A stretch of DNA of 64,000 nucleotides from positions 36,792,240 through 36,856,239 of the forward strand of contig CM064425.1 of NCBI GenBank assembly GCA_032690845.1, read 5' to 3'. The translations under genes were made by a program, and so were the position numbers. A model generated the notes under the pieces. The model had not been told where the DNA came from, searched no databases, and was given only the letters and a program-made list of their open reading frames with translations. This DNA is from Eleusine coracana subsp. coracana (Eukaryota; Streptophyta; Magnoliopsida; Poales; Poaceae). Position 1 is the first letter of the stretch; each line of letters starts with the position of its first letter. Below are positions 23,174 to 33,346 of the stretch, one piece after another.

Positions 23174-25372
23174 TCACAAAGCATCAAAAACAGCACGCAA
23201 ATGAATCATATGATCATCCATGGATTTGCTATAAATCAAGATATCATCAAAGTAAACAACCACAAATTTGCCAATAAAAGGTCTTAAAACCTCATTCATC
23301 AAACGCATGAAAGTACTGGGTGCATTAGTTAACCCAAAAGGCATTACTAACCACTCATACAACCCGAATTTGGTTTTGAAAGCTGTTTTCCATTCATCTC
23401 CAAGTTTCATTCTAATTTGATGGTAGCCACTACGCAAATCAATTTTAGTGAAAATTATAGCACCACATAACTCATCAAGCATGTCGTCTAGCCTAGGAAT
23501 AGGATGACGATACCTAATAGTAATGTTATTAATGGCTCTACAATCTACACACATACGCCAAGAACCATCTTTCTTAGGAACCAAAAATACAGGAACAGCA
23601 CAAGGACTAAGTGATTGACGAACATACCCATGATCCAGAAGGTCTTGGACTTGTCGTTGTATCTCCTTAGTCTCCTCAGGGTTGGTTCTATAAGCAGCAC
23701 GGTTTGGTAAAGTAGCACCAGGAATCAAATCAATTTGATGCTCAATCCCTCTCAAAGGTGGCAATCCCGGGGGTATCTCAGCTGGGAAAACATCCTCATA
23801 CTCCTGCAAAAGGTTAGTGACAGCAGGAGGCAAAGCACTAGAAGCAATATCACCAAGCAAAAACAAGGCTTGTTTGCATATCAAAGCATAGCAAATATCA
23901 TCAGTAGAAATTTCAGCAAGCTCAGATTTTGTGGCAAGACATGAACGACCTTGTAATTTAATTGCAGCACCCTTAGAACTTGAAGAATCATTAACATTAC
24001 TTGGTGTAGAAGCAGAATTAACAGGTTGCTGAATTTCAGGGCTTTTATTTTTCAAACTAGCAGCTCGTTCTAAATCAGCTTGTACAATTTCAGCAGGGGT
24101 CATTGGTAACAAAGTAATTTTAGTTCTTTTATGCATAAAAGTGTACTTATTACTTTTACCATGGTGTACAGCATCATTATCAAATTCCCAAGGTCTACCC
24201 AATAAAAGTGAACAAGCTTGCATGGGTACAACATCACAATCAACAGAATCCATATAGGAACCAATGGAAAAAGGAACTCTGCAAGTTTGTGTTACCTTAG
24301 CTTTTTCAGAGTCATTTAACCACTGAATGTAGTATGGATGTGGATGTGGGCGTGTGGTCAAATCAAGCTTCTTAACCACATCAGAACTCACCAAATTGTT
24401 GCAGCTTCCTCCATCAATGATGACACGTGCCCGACGGTTCTTGATGACGAAGAAAATCTGGAACAAGTTATGTCGCTGCATCATCTCGGGCTGCTGGATT
24501 TGTGTGCTAAGCACACGCTGCACAATAATATTCATGTAGCCCGTGGTATCTCCGCCTCCAAGGACGAGGTCACCGCTGGTGGCAGCGACATCCTCCTCCT
24601 CATCCTCCACATCAGAGGTGCTCATGTAACTGCCATCATCTGTCGCCACATATGCCCGCCTACTTGGGCAATCTTTCTGCACATGGCCAAGACCATGGCA
24701 GCGGTGGCACTGAATCCCTGTAGTGCGTCCCGTCGAAGCAACAGAGGAGGCACTACTAGCCGGTACCTGCACAGAATTTTTACCTGATCGCGTAGAAGGG
24801 GCAGGGGCTGATCTTGGTGCTGCAGAAACAACACTAGCTGGTGGGGGCGGCCGGAAAGATGGCTTAGGCAGCCCCGAAGTCCCCGTCGGCCATGGTGGGT
24901 AGAAATTCCTGGACTTGCTGTACTCCTCAAAAGCCTGGAAAAGTCCCTGTGATTCTTTCTCTGCAAAAATAGCATACTGGAAACACTGGTTAAGGGTATA
25001 AAATTCTTTATAATCAAGGATGTCCTGAATTTCTTTTCTCAAACCAGAATAAAAGCGGCAAATCTGATCCTCTACTTTTTCAACCACAGCACAACGAATC
25101 AAACCCTTCTGAAGCTCACTAAAATACTCTTGAACAGTTTTATCTCCTTGATCTAAACGCTGCAGTTTATTACGAATTTCTCTATAAAAAGAAGGAGGAA
25201 CAAAACGATCACGCATTTCTACCTTAAGTTCTTCCCAAGTACTAGGCAAATCAGTTTCAGCAGCTAGACCACTCCACCAAACAATAGCAAAGTCCTTAAA
25301 CTCACTAGTGGCTTGTCTAACTCTATGTTGTTCAGGAACAAGGTGGGCATTAAATTTTTGTTCAACCGTCAT
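23174..25372 (-). CDS. Gypsy A gag-protease-reverse transcriptase, long surviving frame
   Basis: 732 residues. Residues 25-145 are the retrotransposon gag domain (WWSGLAAE, WEELKVEMRDRF, EYFSELQ). A CCHC knuckle lies at 222-235 (CHRCHGLGHVQKDC) and the protease active site DGGS at 320-323 with LLGRPWEFD near 390. Reverse transcriptase covers about 590-732 with CVDCRAINN, the KIDLRSGYHQI block at 643-653 and catalytic YFDD at 707-710. The Met at 25372 is internal: the original frame began upstream, probably at 25903, and is cut by TAG near 25395-25405. The frame ends at a TGA. A retroelement remnant, not a host gene. Confidence 0.9.
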   Translation of the reverse strand: MTVEQKFNAHLVPEQHRVRQATSEFKDFAIVWWSGLAAETDLPSTWEELKVEMRDRFVPPSFYREIRNKLQRLDQGDKTVQEYFSELQKGLIRCAVVEKVEDQICRFYSGLRKEIQDILDYKEFYTLNQCFQYAIFAEKESQGLFQAFEEYSKSRNFYPPWPTGTSGLPKPSFRPPPPASVVSAAPRSAPAPSTRSGKNSVQVPASSASSVASTGRTTGIQCHRCHGLGHVQKDCPSRRAYVATDDGSYMSTSDVEDEEEDVAATSGDLVLGGGDTTGYMNIIVQRVLSTQIQQPEMMQRHNLFQIFFVIKNRRARVIIDGGSCNNLVSSDVVKKLDLTTRPHPHPYYIQWLNDSEKAKVTQTCRVPFSIGSYMDSVDCDVVPMQACSLLLGRPWEFDNDAVHHGKSNKYTFMHKRTKITLLPMTPAEIVQADLERAASLKNKSPEIQQPVNSASTPSNVNDSSSSKGAAIKLQGRSCLATKSELAEISTDDICYALICKQALFLLGDIASSALPPAVTNLLQEYEDVFPAEIPPGLPPLRGIEHQIDLIPGATLPNRAAYRTNPEETKEIQRQVQDLLDHGYVRQSLSPCAVPVFLVPKKDGSWRMCVDCRAINNITIRYRHPIPRLDDMLDELCGAIIFTKIDLRSGYHQIRMKLGDEWKTAFKTKFGLYEWLVMPFGLTNAPSTFMRLMNEVLRPFIGKFVVVYFDDILIYSKSMDDHMIHLRAVFDAL

Positions 25373-25394
25373 TTCCCAATCAAGGTAAGCATCA

Positions 25395-25626
25395 CCATCG
25401 TACTAACCCAAAAACGAAGGAATTGAAAACTTAATTTTAGCATACGGATCATCTGGAGCATGGTTATCTTGTGTGCGACGGTTGTGGTTGTGGAAACTAC
25501 CCATACCTTGAGGGTTACGTTGCAAACGACGTCGTAATCTTGCGGTCCTTGTAGCTGACCTATCGACGGTGCCATCAGTCTTATACACCGTTGCTTCATC
25601 ATGATCGTCTTCAACGTCGTTGTTGG

Positions 25627-25669
<43 letters not shown>

Positions 25670-25903
25670 GGTCTTGTGAGCGGTCTCCAATTCGACAACC
25701 TGATCGGTTAGCTTAGAGACTCTCTTATCCAACCGCTCAATGCTTTCTCCCAGGTGAAGCTTGGTGACGGCGTCGGTGACGGCCCTGGTGATCGTCTCTG
25801 CCAAATCACTCTGAACCGCCTACAAAGCCTTCTGTAACTGATTTTGGCTCACGCACTCATCCAATTTTGAGGGTGAAGCACCCTCCCCATCGCTTCCTGA
25901 CAT
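25395..25903 (-). pseudogene. Gypsy A gag N-terminus
   Basis: The probable original start is the ATG at 25903-25901 (MSGSDGEGAS). A TAG near 25821 breaks it, and the frame reopens at 25804 with MAETITRAV, a short coiled-coil-like stretch (ERLDKRVSKLTDQVVELE) and a run of Asn encoded by a GTT microsatellite on the plus strand. A second stop (TAG) precedes the long frame. All pieces are in one frame, so only nonsense changes separate them. Confidence 0.8.
25619..25670. repeat. GTT microsatellite inside Gypsy A gag
   Basis: About 16 nearly uninterrupted GTT units (one GGT variant), reading as polyasparagine on the minus strand. Repeat-length variation here would not shift the frame. Confidence 0.95.
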
Positions 25904-27120
25904 CAGAAACACCAAAACAGGAAACAAAAAGTGACGGTTATCCCTACAAAACTACTAAGCAGTGGTGCCTCTGAACACAGCAAAAGTAAGCTTCTTGAAA
26001 AGCTCTTACAAAGTTCTGAAAACAACAAAGCGAAGGATACCAGGGAGAAGTGTTCCACGATTGCAAGGGTTACCAAATAATCTATGTGCTGTCCAGAAGA
26101 AGTATGTAGAGCTAGGAAGGCCAAATATGTATATATGAGTGGCACACAAATCAAAAACAGATAGTAAAGCTGAATAAGTGCCCAAATAACTTGTCCCTAG
26201 TTGCTGGTCTAACTATGTCCTAGAACAGTAGTGATAGCAAAGAAGAAACAAAGAGATAAAAGGACACAGTCGATAACAGGGGGCTTAGTGTAAAATAGTC
26301 AAACTCAGAAATTCCAGGGGGCTAGATGAAGCACTAGTAGGAATCCCAAATTTCTTTTTTTTATTTTATTTTTTTTTTGATATTTTTTTTCCAACTCACT
26401 AGCAAACAGGAAGAAACCACAAAAAATTTCAGCTCAAACCGAGCTAGGACGTGGCCTACAGAAAATCTTAAAGTTTCAGAAAACGTCGGGTTTCAACTTG
26501 AATGAATTTTTTCTTTCTCTTCCCGATTTTTTTTGAATTTTTTGACGAGGGCACACAGGTCGTAGCCGAGTGTGGGTATGCTCAACTTTTCGTCAAGAAT
26601 CTCCTGTAAAAATTTCAGCCAAAACGGACAACCGAGCGAAAAGTTATGGCTGTTTTACCGAAGGGGTGTCGGAATCGTTTTTGAAGAACCCGGTGGTTTG
26701 AGTGAAATCCGAGTCGGGCTTGGGGTCGGGTAGGGATTTTTTTGGCGAGGTGGATGCAGCGGAAAGTGCAATTTATGAAAATTGGTCGGAGGTGGTGAGG
26801 GTGGGTTTAGGGTGGGATTAGGGTGGGCGTGTTGATCAATCAACCCTAGCACACAAAGCTGACAAAACCGAGGATGGTGAAGGGGATGGCGGCTAGGGTT
26901 GCAAGGGAAACACTACTGACGATAAAAACACAAACTAAACTAGCGACTAAACAAGAACTAGGGCACAAACTCAACACTACGGACTCTGAAATTGAAATAT
27001 GCAAAGGCTAAACACGTGGTTATATGGGCAGGGAAAATTTTTTTTGGTATTTTCTGTGGACGATAGGAAGAACACGAAAACAAAACTAAAGGGTAGTGTG
27101 AACCTGACGGTGCACCTGAA
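25904..27120 (-). other. Gypsy A 5' leader, non-coding
   Basis: About 1.2 kb between the primer-binding site and gag. It contains a T-rich stretch near 26350-26395 and GGGTGGG-type repeats near 26790-26830. No conserved frame is visible. Confidence 0.7.
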
Positions 27121-27135
27121 GCTCTGATTACCACT
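27121..27135 (-). promoter_or_regulatory. Primer-binding site of Gypsy A
   Basis: The minus strand reads AGTGGTAATCAGAGC directly after the 5' LTR: the initiator-Met tRNA complement TGGTATCAGAGC with one extra A. Confidence 0.85.
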
Positions 27136-28059
27136 TGATGTGAACAAGGGTTCCCGATCTTCCGAAAGGTTCTTGGTAAGTTGATTTGGTCGGAGGCGAC
27201 ACACAAATCGATCCGGCTTCAGAAGAGCACGTTCTAAACCCCGCAATCGCAGCACGACGTCTCCTCTGGTTATCAACCGTCCAAAAGACGATTGACCTCG
27301 CCGAGAAGGCTAATCCCTGCCTGCGAATCAAGAACACAAGCAAGAACAACGACGAATGCAACACAATTGCAGATGTATGATTAAACTCTCGAAGTTGGGG
27401 TCTCACAAACCGATGAACGGCGAAACTGTTTATGAACAGAATTGACCTAAGCAAAACCCAAACTCTAATGGTGCGGTGGCGGCTGTATATAAACACCCTA
27501 GGGTCGTGCAAGACCCTCTGGACGCGCCCCTAATTGGGCTCAACTAGATACAAAGCCCAAAGACCAAAAATAGGCGACGCAGCACCGACACAGATTCTGG
27601 ACTCTCTCTTGTTTTGACGATTCCCGATGACTCCGTATGAATTTTGACATGAGGCCGGCGGCATTGGAAAGATCTTCTCCTTATCTTTCCGTGCATATGT
27701 AGAACGTCCAAATCCGAGTCCATATGCGTCCTGGGCGACTGTTTTAGTACAGACTGGTCCTGGGCCCCGAAACAGACTCGAAGTCGGTTTTGATTGGGCC
27801 TCCACTTTAGCTTCCAAACCCTTACTGGTCCTCCACGTTCCCAACTCCTTCTCCCATCATCTCCTGGTCATCTCCATGGTTTCTAATCATAAAATAATCA
27901 TTAGGTAGCAAACCATTCTCAAAAGTAACATATAGCGAAGAACGTAGGAACGAGCTCACCTCTAAATTTAGTCGTCATGCACGAGCTCTAGTCATTGGAC
28001 CTTGCAAGTCCAGATTTGGAGGAGTGTTGTGTGTATCCATAGGAGTGATGTCCTCATCA
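27136..28059 (-). repeat. 5' LTR of Gypsy A
   Basis: Same length and ends as the left copy. It carries a TATATA motif (near 27486 on the plus strand) in the position seen in all family copies. It is followed by GAGCC, the target duplication. Confidence 0.93.
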
Positions 28060-28064
28060 GAGCC

Positions 28065-28793
28065 CCCTTGTTCCTGTAGATGGCGTGTTCCGCCATACGT
28101 GGGGTGGTGCAGTATGGGCGTTGTCATGTTGCTCAGGTAAGGTTCAATCTACCTGTCCATCAGACCGTCCTGCATCACCGCTATTAGGGGTGTTATCGGG
28201 CAATAGCAGTACAGAGAGTCTTCCCACTCCTACCATTGTAAGCGGGCGCTGGTGATGATGAGAGGAGCAGGTATCAGAGTGATTTGACTCCTTGATACTG
28301 TTCGTTCGGGCTGGGTTCGGCATTTAAGGTGGAGCGGCCGGTAGTTGTTGACCATCGCCCTGCTTGACCCCCTCGTCGGGGGTCGACACGTCTGGTTGTG
28401 CTTGGAGTTGGGATCCGTCCTATCCCAGCAGAGCAATCGAGTTTCTCCACCCTGCCACTCTCGGCTCGGTCAGTGATTCGTCAGGCCGTCCTATCTTAGT
28501 ATGGGTCCCACTGATGGGAGTCGACGGAGGTAGAGCTTATCCGGGGGTCCTGGGACCCGCTCACTGTTGTTGGAGCCGTGGTGAAGGTGGACCGTTTGTC
28601 CTTATCCTGGAGATAATTGTACTGGGCGAGCGGCCGAGTCATCGGCCTGGGAGAACGAGTTGCATCCGAACCCCGGCGGGCGGACCAGTTTCGCCTCGGC
28701 CCCTCGGAGGGGTCGAGCGAGACGTTGCGGGCCCTTGACCCTGTGTGGGGGTCGGGCGGACCGGTTTTGGCCTTCGACTCCCAGAGGGCCCTA
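28065..28793 (-). repeat. Gypsy B 5' LTR, outer part
   Basis: GC-rich sequence resuming after the GAGCC duplication. Together with 21217-21690 it makes an LTR of about 1.2 kb. The outer boundary is uncertain (28790-28801) because a small inverted-repeat element starts there. The frames on it show no domain. Confidence 0.65.
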
Positions 28794-28905
28794 GACACAC
28801 ATGATAAGTTTGAAATAATATAAAAATTTTAAAAAATTGAAAATTCAAAATTAAAAAAGTTTTTCTGATTTTTTTATATTGTTTTAGAATTATCACGTGT
28901 GTCCA
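28794..28905. repeat. Small AT-rich inverted repeat (MITE-like)
   Basis: The ends GACACAC-TGATAA and TTATCA-GTGTGTCC are inverted, and the inner parts (AATAATATAAAAA and TTTTTATATTG) also pair. It is about 110 bp in total. No clear target duplication. It may be a MITE that inserted at the end of the Gypsy B LTR. Confidence 0.45.
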
Positions 28906-29172
28906 CATAAAAAATATGCTTGTGTATAGACTCAGGGGTATTTCTTTTCTTTTATGTCTTTTAATATAGGTTAAGGTGCAAAAATATTAACCAATGGTAA
29001 ATGAAGAGTTCGAATAATTGTTTGATGATAAAACTGAGAAGCTCAATATTATAATGGTAAATATGAGAAGTTTACCCTATTCAGTGGTATAATAGCAAAA
29101 ATCTCTGTGTTCACTGTTCAGGGCATTGCGTGTGTTGATGAGAGAAGAAGGGCAAAAGAGTCTTTTTTGTTT

Positions 29173-29907
29173 GGGAGAATTAATTCTCTAGCATCCAAAG
29201 TTCACTGCTTCTGGAATATATAATTAAAAGAACTCAACTCCGGAAAATAACAACGAAAGCTTTACTTAGCTCCGAAAATTACCATTCTGTTAAAATTTCT
29301 TATTAACGCTATTAGATGGAACCAAAATACCCTTGTCTGTGTTTGCTCACGCTGCTCTTCAACACATTGACGGATTGAAAACTGAGCTAAATAAATGCTT
29401 AAATAAGGGAATCAAATATATAGTGAAGACAACAAAACCAATGAGAATTCAATTCCTCTCAAATCTGCTTAGGGACAAGAGAGCAACGAAACTCACCTTG
29501 AGCCGGCAGAAGCGCGGCGAGTCATAGGGCGCATAGGAGGGCGGGCGGGTGTTGCGAGCTATGGAGGAGAGGGAGTCGGAGCACCTCAGAGCGGGCTGGC
29601 ATCAGGGCTTCAACACAGCAGCCTGTTTTGTCATCGCCGTGCAAGAAGCAAGAGAGAGAGAGCGCGGTGGCACAGCTGAGTGTACGAGAGAGATGAAGAT
29701 CAGCTCGTGAGTACAGGAAGTCAAACAGAGGGCAAATAGGTCATTGCATATATCTGATACGAGAAAAAAAGCACAATGCTGTTTAGGTGACGGAATGGTA
29801 ATTTTCAGAGCTAAGTGAAACTTTCACTGCTATTTTCCGGAGTTGAGTTCTTTTGATGGTATTTCCCGGAAAGAGTGAACTTTGGATGCTAGAGAACTAA
29901 TTCTTCC
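29173..29907. mobile_element. Non-autonomous Mutator-like element (735 bp)
   Basis: Terminal inverted repeats of about 110 bp: the left begins GGGAGAATTAATTCTCTAGC and the right, inverted, GGAAGAATTAGTTCTCTAGC. Both continue through AAAGTTCACT, AACTCAACTCCGGAAAATA and GAAAATTACCATT. The flanking 9-bp sequences are TTTTTGTTT (29164-29172) and TTTTCGTTT (29908-29916), 8 of 9 identical, the size Mutator elements create. The interior is GC-rich with no transposase. It carries a 49-codon frame at 29561-29710 (MEERESEHLR...) of unknown meaning and a GA run. It lies 305 bp before the ATG101 start codon. Confidence 0.8.
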
Positions 29908-29916
29908 TTTTCGTTT

Positions 29917-30211
29917 CGGTTTTAAAAAATAGAAAAAACAATAATATCAGATAGAAGTTCCCTTCCCCCCACGGCGATCTCAATCCCCCTCGCATGCTCC
30001 CGCACCTACCGTCCACTCCGCCCGAACCCTAGCCCGCGCCGCCGGCACCTTCGCTCGCTGCGCCGAGACGTGCCGCCACGCAAAGTAACTTGTCTCTCTG
30101 CTGGCGTTAGTTAGGACGGCTGCCCTACCTCGCCCTACTGCTCGGTCCGCCTCTGCTTCGTCGTAACATACACGGACGATCCGCCGTTGTGCGGCAGTTG
30201 CGCGAGGAGAG
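29917..30211 (+). promoter_or_regulatory. ATG101: ATG101 proximal promoter and 5' untranslated region
   Basis: The sequence between the Mutator-like element and the start codon shifts from AT-rich (29917-29960) to C-rich and GC-rich (29965-30110), as is usual for grass 5' leaders. I see no convincing TATA box, so initiation may be dispersed. No upstream ATG with a long frame precedes the start. Confidence 0.5.
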
Positions 30212-33200
30212 ATGAACTGCGAGACTTGTCAGCTGAAAGAGCTGGTCGGATCCGGAGCCCTGCCGTCTTTCGGTTATTTCTGTTCTTTGATTTCGGTGAT
30301 TTTTTTTTCTCATCTTTTCTTTTCTTGATTCTTTGGGATGCAGGAACTGGAACCAGCCGAGATCAGGGACGTGCTGCGATGTGAGTCTAGCTGGGTTTTC
30401 TCTATCTCCTTGTTTCTTCATCAAAAAGCCTTCATTTATTTGTTATTAGGGCATTAGTCCTGTGAAATCGAAACCTTTTCAAGCACTATATTTTTATGCT
30501 TGTTTAGCGATTGGTATATTGGAGTGACTTCACTAGAATTTAGAGATTGAAGATCATGATGGAATTGCGGATTACCACAAGTCTCAAATTATTCCAGTTC
30601 CCTCCTTTGGGATAAAAGCCATGAGTGGAAACTTCAAAGTTAAGACCCCTTATTTGTTTTCTTAGTGAAGTTACAGAGAAACTTGGGTACCATGAGTGGG
30701 TTATGCCAGTACTGTAGTGGTCTTAACTTTGAAGTTACCATTGTGAACTATAATATAACATGATTGATGTAACTGAGGGTTTGAAAGAGGAAAACAAATA
30801 AGAGCAATGCTGACAGTAAACACGGTTTGGGAAAATCCTAAGTAATATGGCAATTAAAGAAATACATCTACAGCTAGCTAACATACACAGCATGGTATAA
30901 CTATAACCGGCTAAAGAAAAATATTCAGCAATCAAATTTCTATCAGATTGTATTTGTAAATTGTCTGTTATTCTTGAATTTCATACCCTAGTCCTTGTAA
31001 AATTGAATAGCTTCAGTTTCACATTGAGGCCTAGTTATTGGGTTCATAGATATTGGAAGGCATCCAACATATAATTTCTTATTTGTGAGATATCTCCTCT
31101 CTTCCTCTCTACATACTGATGTAATCCTATATGCTAAACATGACTATGCTGCAGGTATTTTACATACCATATTCTTCCATAGAACCCTAAGTCTTGTTCG
31201 GCCCAAAGATGTCGACTGTGATTTCTTTGAGATCACTTATGTGAGTATCCCCTTACACGAAAATATGTATTTTATATTTGGTCAAGACATTTGTTGGTTT
31301 TGCACTACAAGTGTCTGAAACTGCTGCATGGTTGATTGACCAAGTCTAAGCAACCTCACTGATCAAGTATGATCTAGGAAAAGTTATTGTAGTTTCTAAG
31401 TTTCTAGCATACTCAATCAGTCGATCATATGCCTATCTAGTGGTACAGTGTGTATGTCACCCAAAACTTATCTCATTCCGTGGTTCATAAAGCCAACATT
31501 CTGGATTTACTTTCTTCAGATGCTTACCTATGTTTTTGTCTTCCCAGAAAGCAAAGCTTGTCAAAGGCTTAGCTCATGCTGTATGGCCACTGATGACCGC
31601 GATGCCAAATTGCCTCGATATTTAGTTCATGAAATCATGTGGCACATGATTTAATTAGCTAGTCACCCAGCTTAGTCGCCTCTTGTGAGCTGGCCTATTA
31701 TTTTGTAAAATAGTTTCTGTGTTTTTTCAAGCAGTTGCATGGTAGCATGCACATTCAGCAAAATAGAATATCAAGCTTCAATTATTGTGCTACTGGTAAA
31801 GCTGAATTTTGCCATGTTTCAATTCTAACAGGCAGAGCAGAGAGTTGACTGATAGTAAATGATAAAAAAAAAAAAAACAGGCAGTGGCATGCAGGCCTGT
31901 GCTCTCATGGGCACGGTTCCCCCCACGTTCTTCCTTTTTGGTTTCTCACTCACCCTGTTTCTTTCTTTCACACCAGATGCAGAATGGCAGACGGTCCCAA
32001 TCATCACCTGTCCTAGAGAGAGAGGGAGAGAGAGAGAGAGAGAGCACGCACACATGCTTATCAGGACACGGGACCTTGCTCACCTCTGTTGCCCTGCCAG
32101 TTGAGAGAGAGAGACAAAGGGGCAGTAACAACCGTTTGCTACTGTCGTCACATCTCGCCAGGATGTGGGCATGGGCAGTAACTGCAACGGCCCTGATGTT
32201 GAGGGCGTGGGCCCCCCTGCGCACAGATGAATTATCGTTGTTGCAAACCTGACCATTCACTCAGAACCTGGCTATAGTGAAATAAGTTCGCTCTATTTTG
32301 TGTAAATGATGCACCTTGCATGTTTGAGCTAGTATTTTATTTTTTTTATCAGTTCCCCCACAATTGTTCCGATGTACCATCTAGATATTGATTAGCTTTA
32401 CATTTTTGCTTCATTTATGGTCTAGTTTCCTTTTTTCTTCCTTTGGCTATGACTGCATATTTTGTTTCAGTGTTCGACTCTGCTGCTTCTTACTTTTTGT
32501 ATTGCACTGTGCTTAGGTACAATGTGGACTTCCTGAATTAGAAAATGAAGTTGATGAAAAGATTGACCAATTCATTGCTTGGGCAGAGAAGCATCCTAAT
32601 CGGAGGAGCCAGGTCTGAAATTATACAACTAGTCATTTGTAAATTCTTCTGCAGTTTACTTTTTTCTGATTTTATTTACTGTTTGTCCTGAAATATAGGT
32701 ATGCCTTTCCTTTTTTGATGAGAAAAACAAACATCCAGGTTGGTTTAGCAACAAAACAGAGCGCATTTATTGGGAACAATGGTTCGTCAATTTGCACGTC
32801 CTCAGCCCAAAAAGATATAGCAAATCAAGTAGCTCAAAAGGGCTCACAAACATTGGAGGTAATTTGGATAACTGAACTTCCATTATTTTGACAAAGATGT
32901 CCTAGCCTCATGGGAAAGTGTGGCAGTAACGTGTGATGCAACATGCTCTTAGGGAATGCTCTGGAGGAGACTAGCTCAAGACGTTCTGCATTGCAATCAT
33001 CAATTCATGAGGTTCTATTCCAGATAATAAACTTTGCGAATGAGAAAAAAGACCACATCCCTGCCATCCCTGATAGAATATTCAAACATGAGATTTTGAT
33101 CCCAAGGTGAGTACTAAGTAATAAATTTGATACATACCCGTGGCTGCATAATGAACGAATGGTCTAACATAATATTTATCTATAGTGGGCCCAAATAATT

Positions 33201-33346
33201 TTTTGTTAAGATTCTCTACATATATCTGGATCTCCAGGTGACACCTTTTCCTTGGACGTGTTGACAGCTCCTCAGATTCTGTGTTTGGATGGAACACTGA
33301 CGTTCTTCGAAGGGTGTTAAACAGTGGGCACCCATATTCACTTTAG
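30212..33346 (+). CDS. ATG101: Autophagy-related protein 101, seven exons
   Basis: Coding exons: 30212-30244, 30344-30380, 31155-31240, 32517-32612, 32699-32858, 32953-33106, 33268-33346. They total 645 nt, 214 residues plus TAG. All introns are GT-AG and all phases agree. The protein begins MNCETCQLKEL and reads CILHTIFFHR, RPKDVDCDFFEITY, DEKIDQFIAWAEKHPN, TERIYWEQWFVNLHVL, EVLFQIINFANEKKDHIP and ends NSGHPYSL, matching plant ATG101 along its whole length (family about 215). It is a HORMA-fold protein. HPGWFS, with Trp99 and Phe100, aligns with the WF finger that recruits downstream factors. ATG101 pairs with ATG13 in the ATG1 kinase complex that starts autophagosome formation in the cytosol. 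It looks intact. A partial copy lies at 40981. Confidence 0.95.

Larger units (their letters stand above)
21691..28059 (-). mobile_element. Gypsy element A: two 924-bp LTRs, target duplication, no integrase
   Basis: The LTRs are 21691-22614 (3') and 27136-28059 (5'), each 924 bp and each with TG...CA ends. The 5-bp repeat GAGCC flanks the element (21686-21690 and 28060-28064). By eye the LTRs differ at about thirty positions, roughly 3%. The interior (4.5 kb) has gag, protease, reverse transcriptase and the start of RNase H, then passes straight to the last codons before the 3' LTR: the rest of RNase H and all of integrase are missing. The polyprotein frame is broken by three stops. The insertion splits the LTR of Gypsy B. 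Confidence 0.93.

Noticed and set aside
24338..24787. 149-codon plus-strand frame
   Set aside because: It lies antisense within the gag-protease region of Gypsy A and has no recognisable domain.
22547..25903. Endogenous pararetrovirus or other viral insertion as the source of the reverse transcriptase
   Set aside because: All reverse transcriptases here sit between LTRs with gag and integrase of LTR-retrotransposon type. No movement protein or coat protein region was seen.
31085..31318. 77-codon frame including ATG101 exon 3, and its twin at 41105-41338
   Set aside because: The frame runs through intron sequence on both sides of exon 3. Only the exon part is coding.
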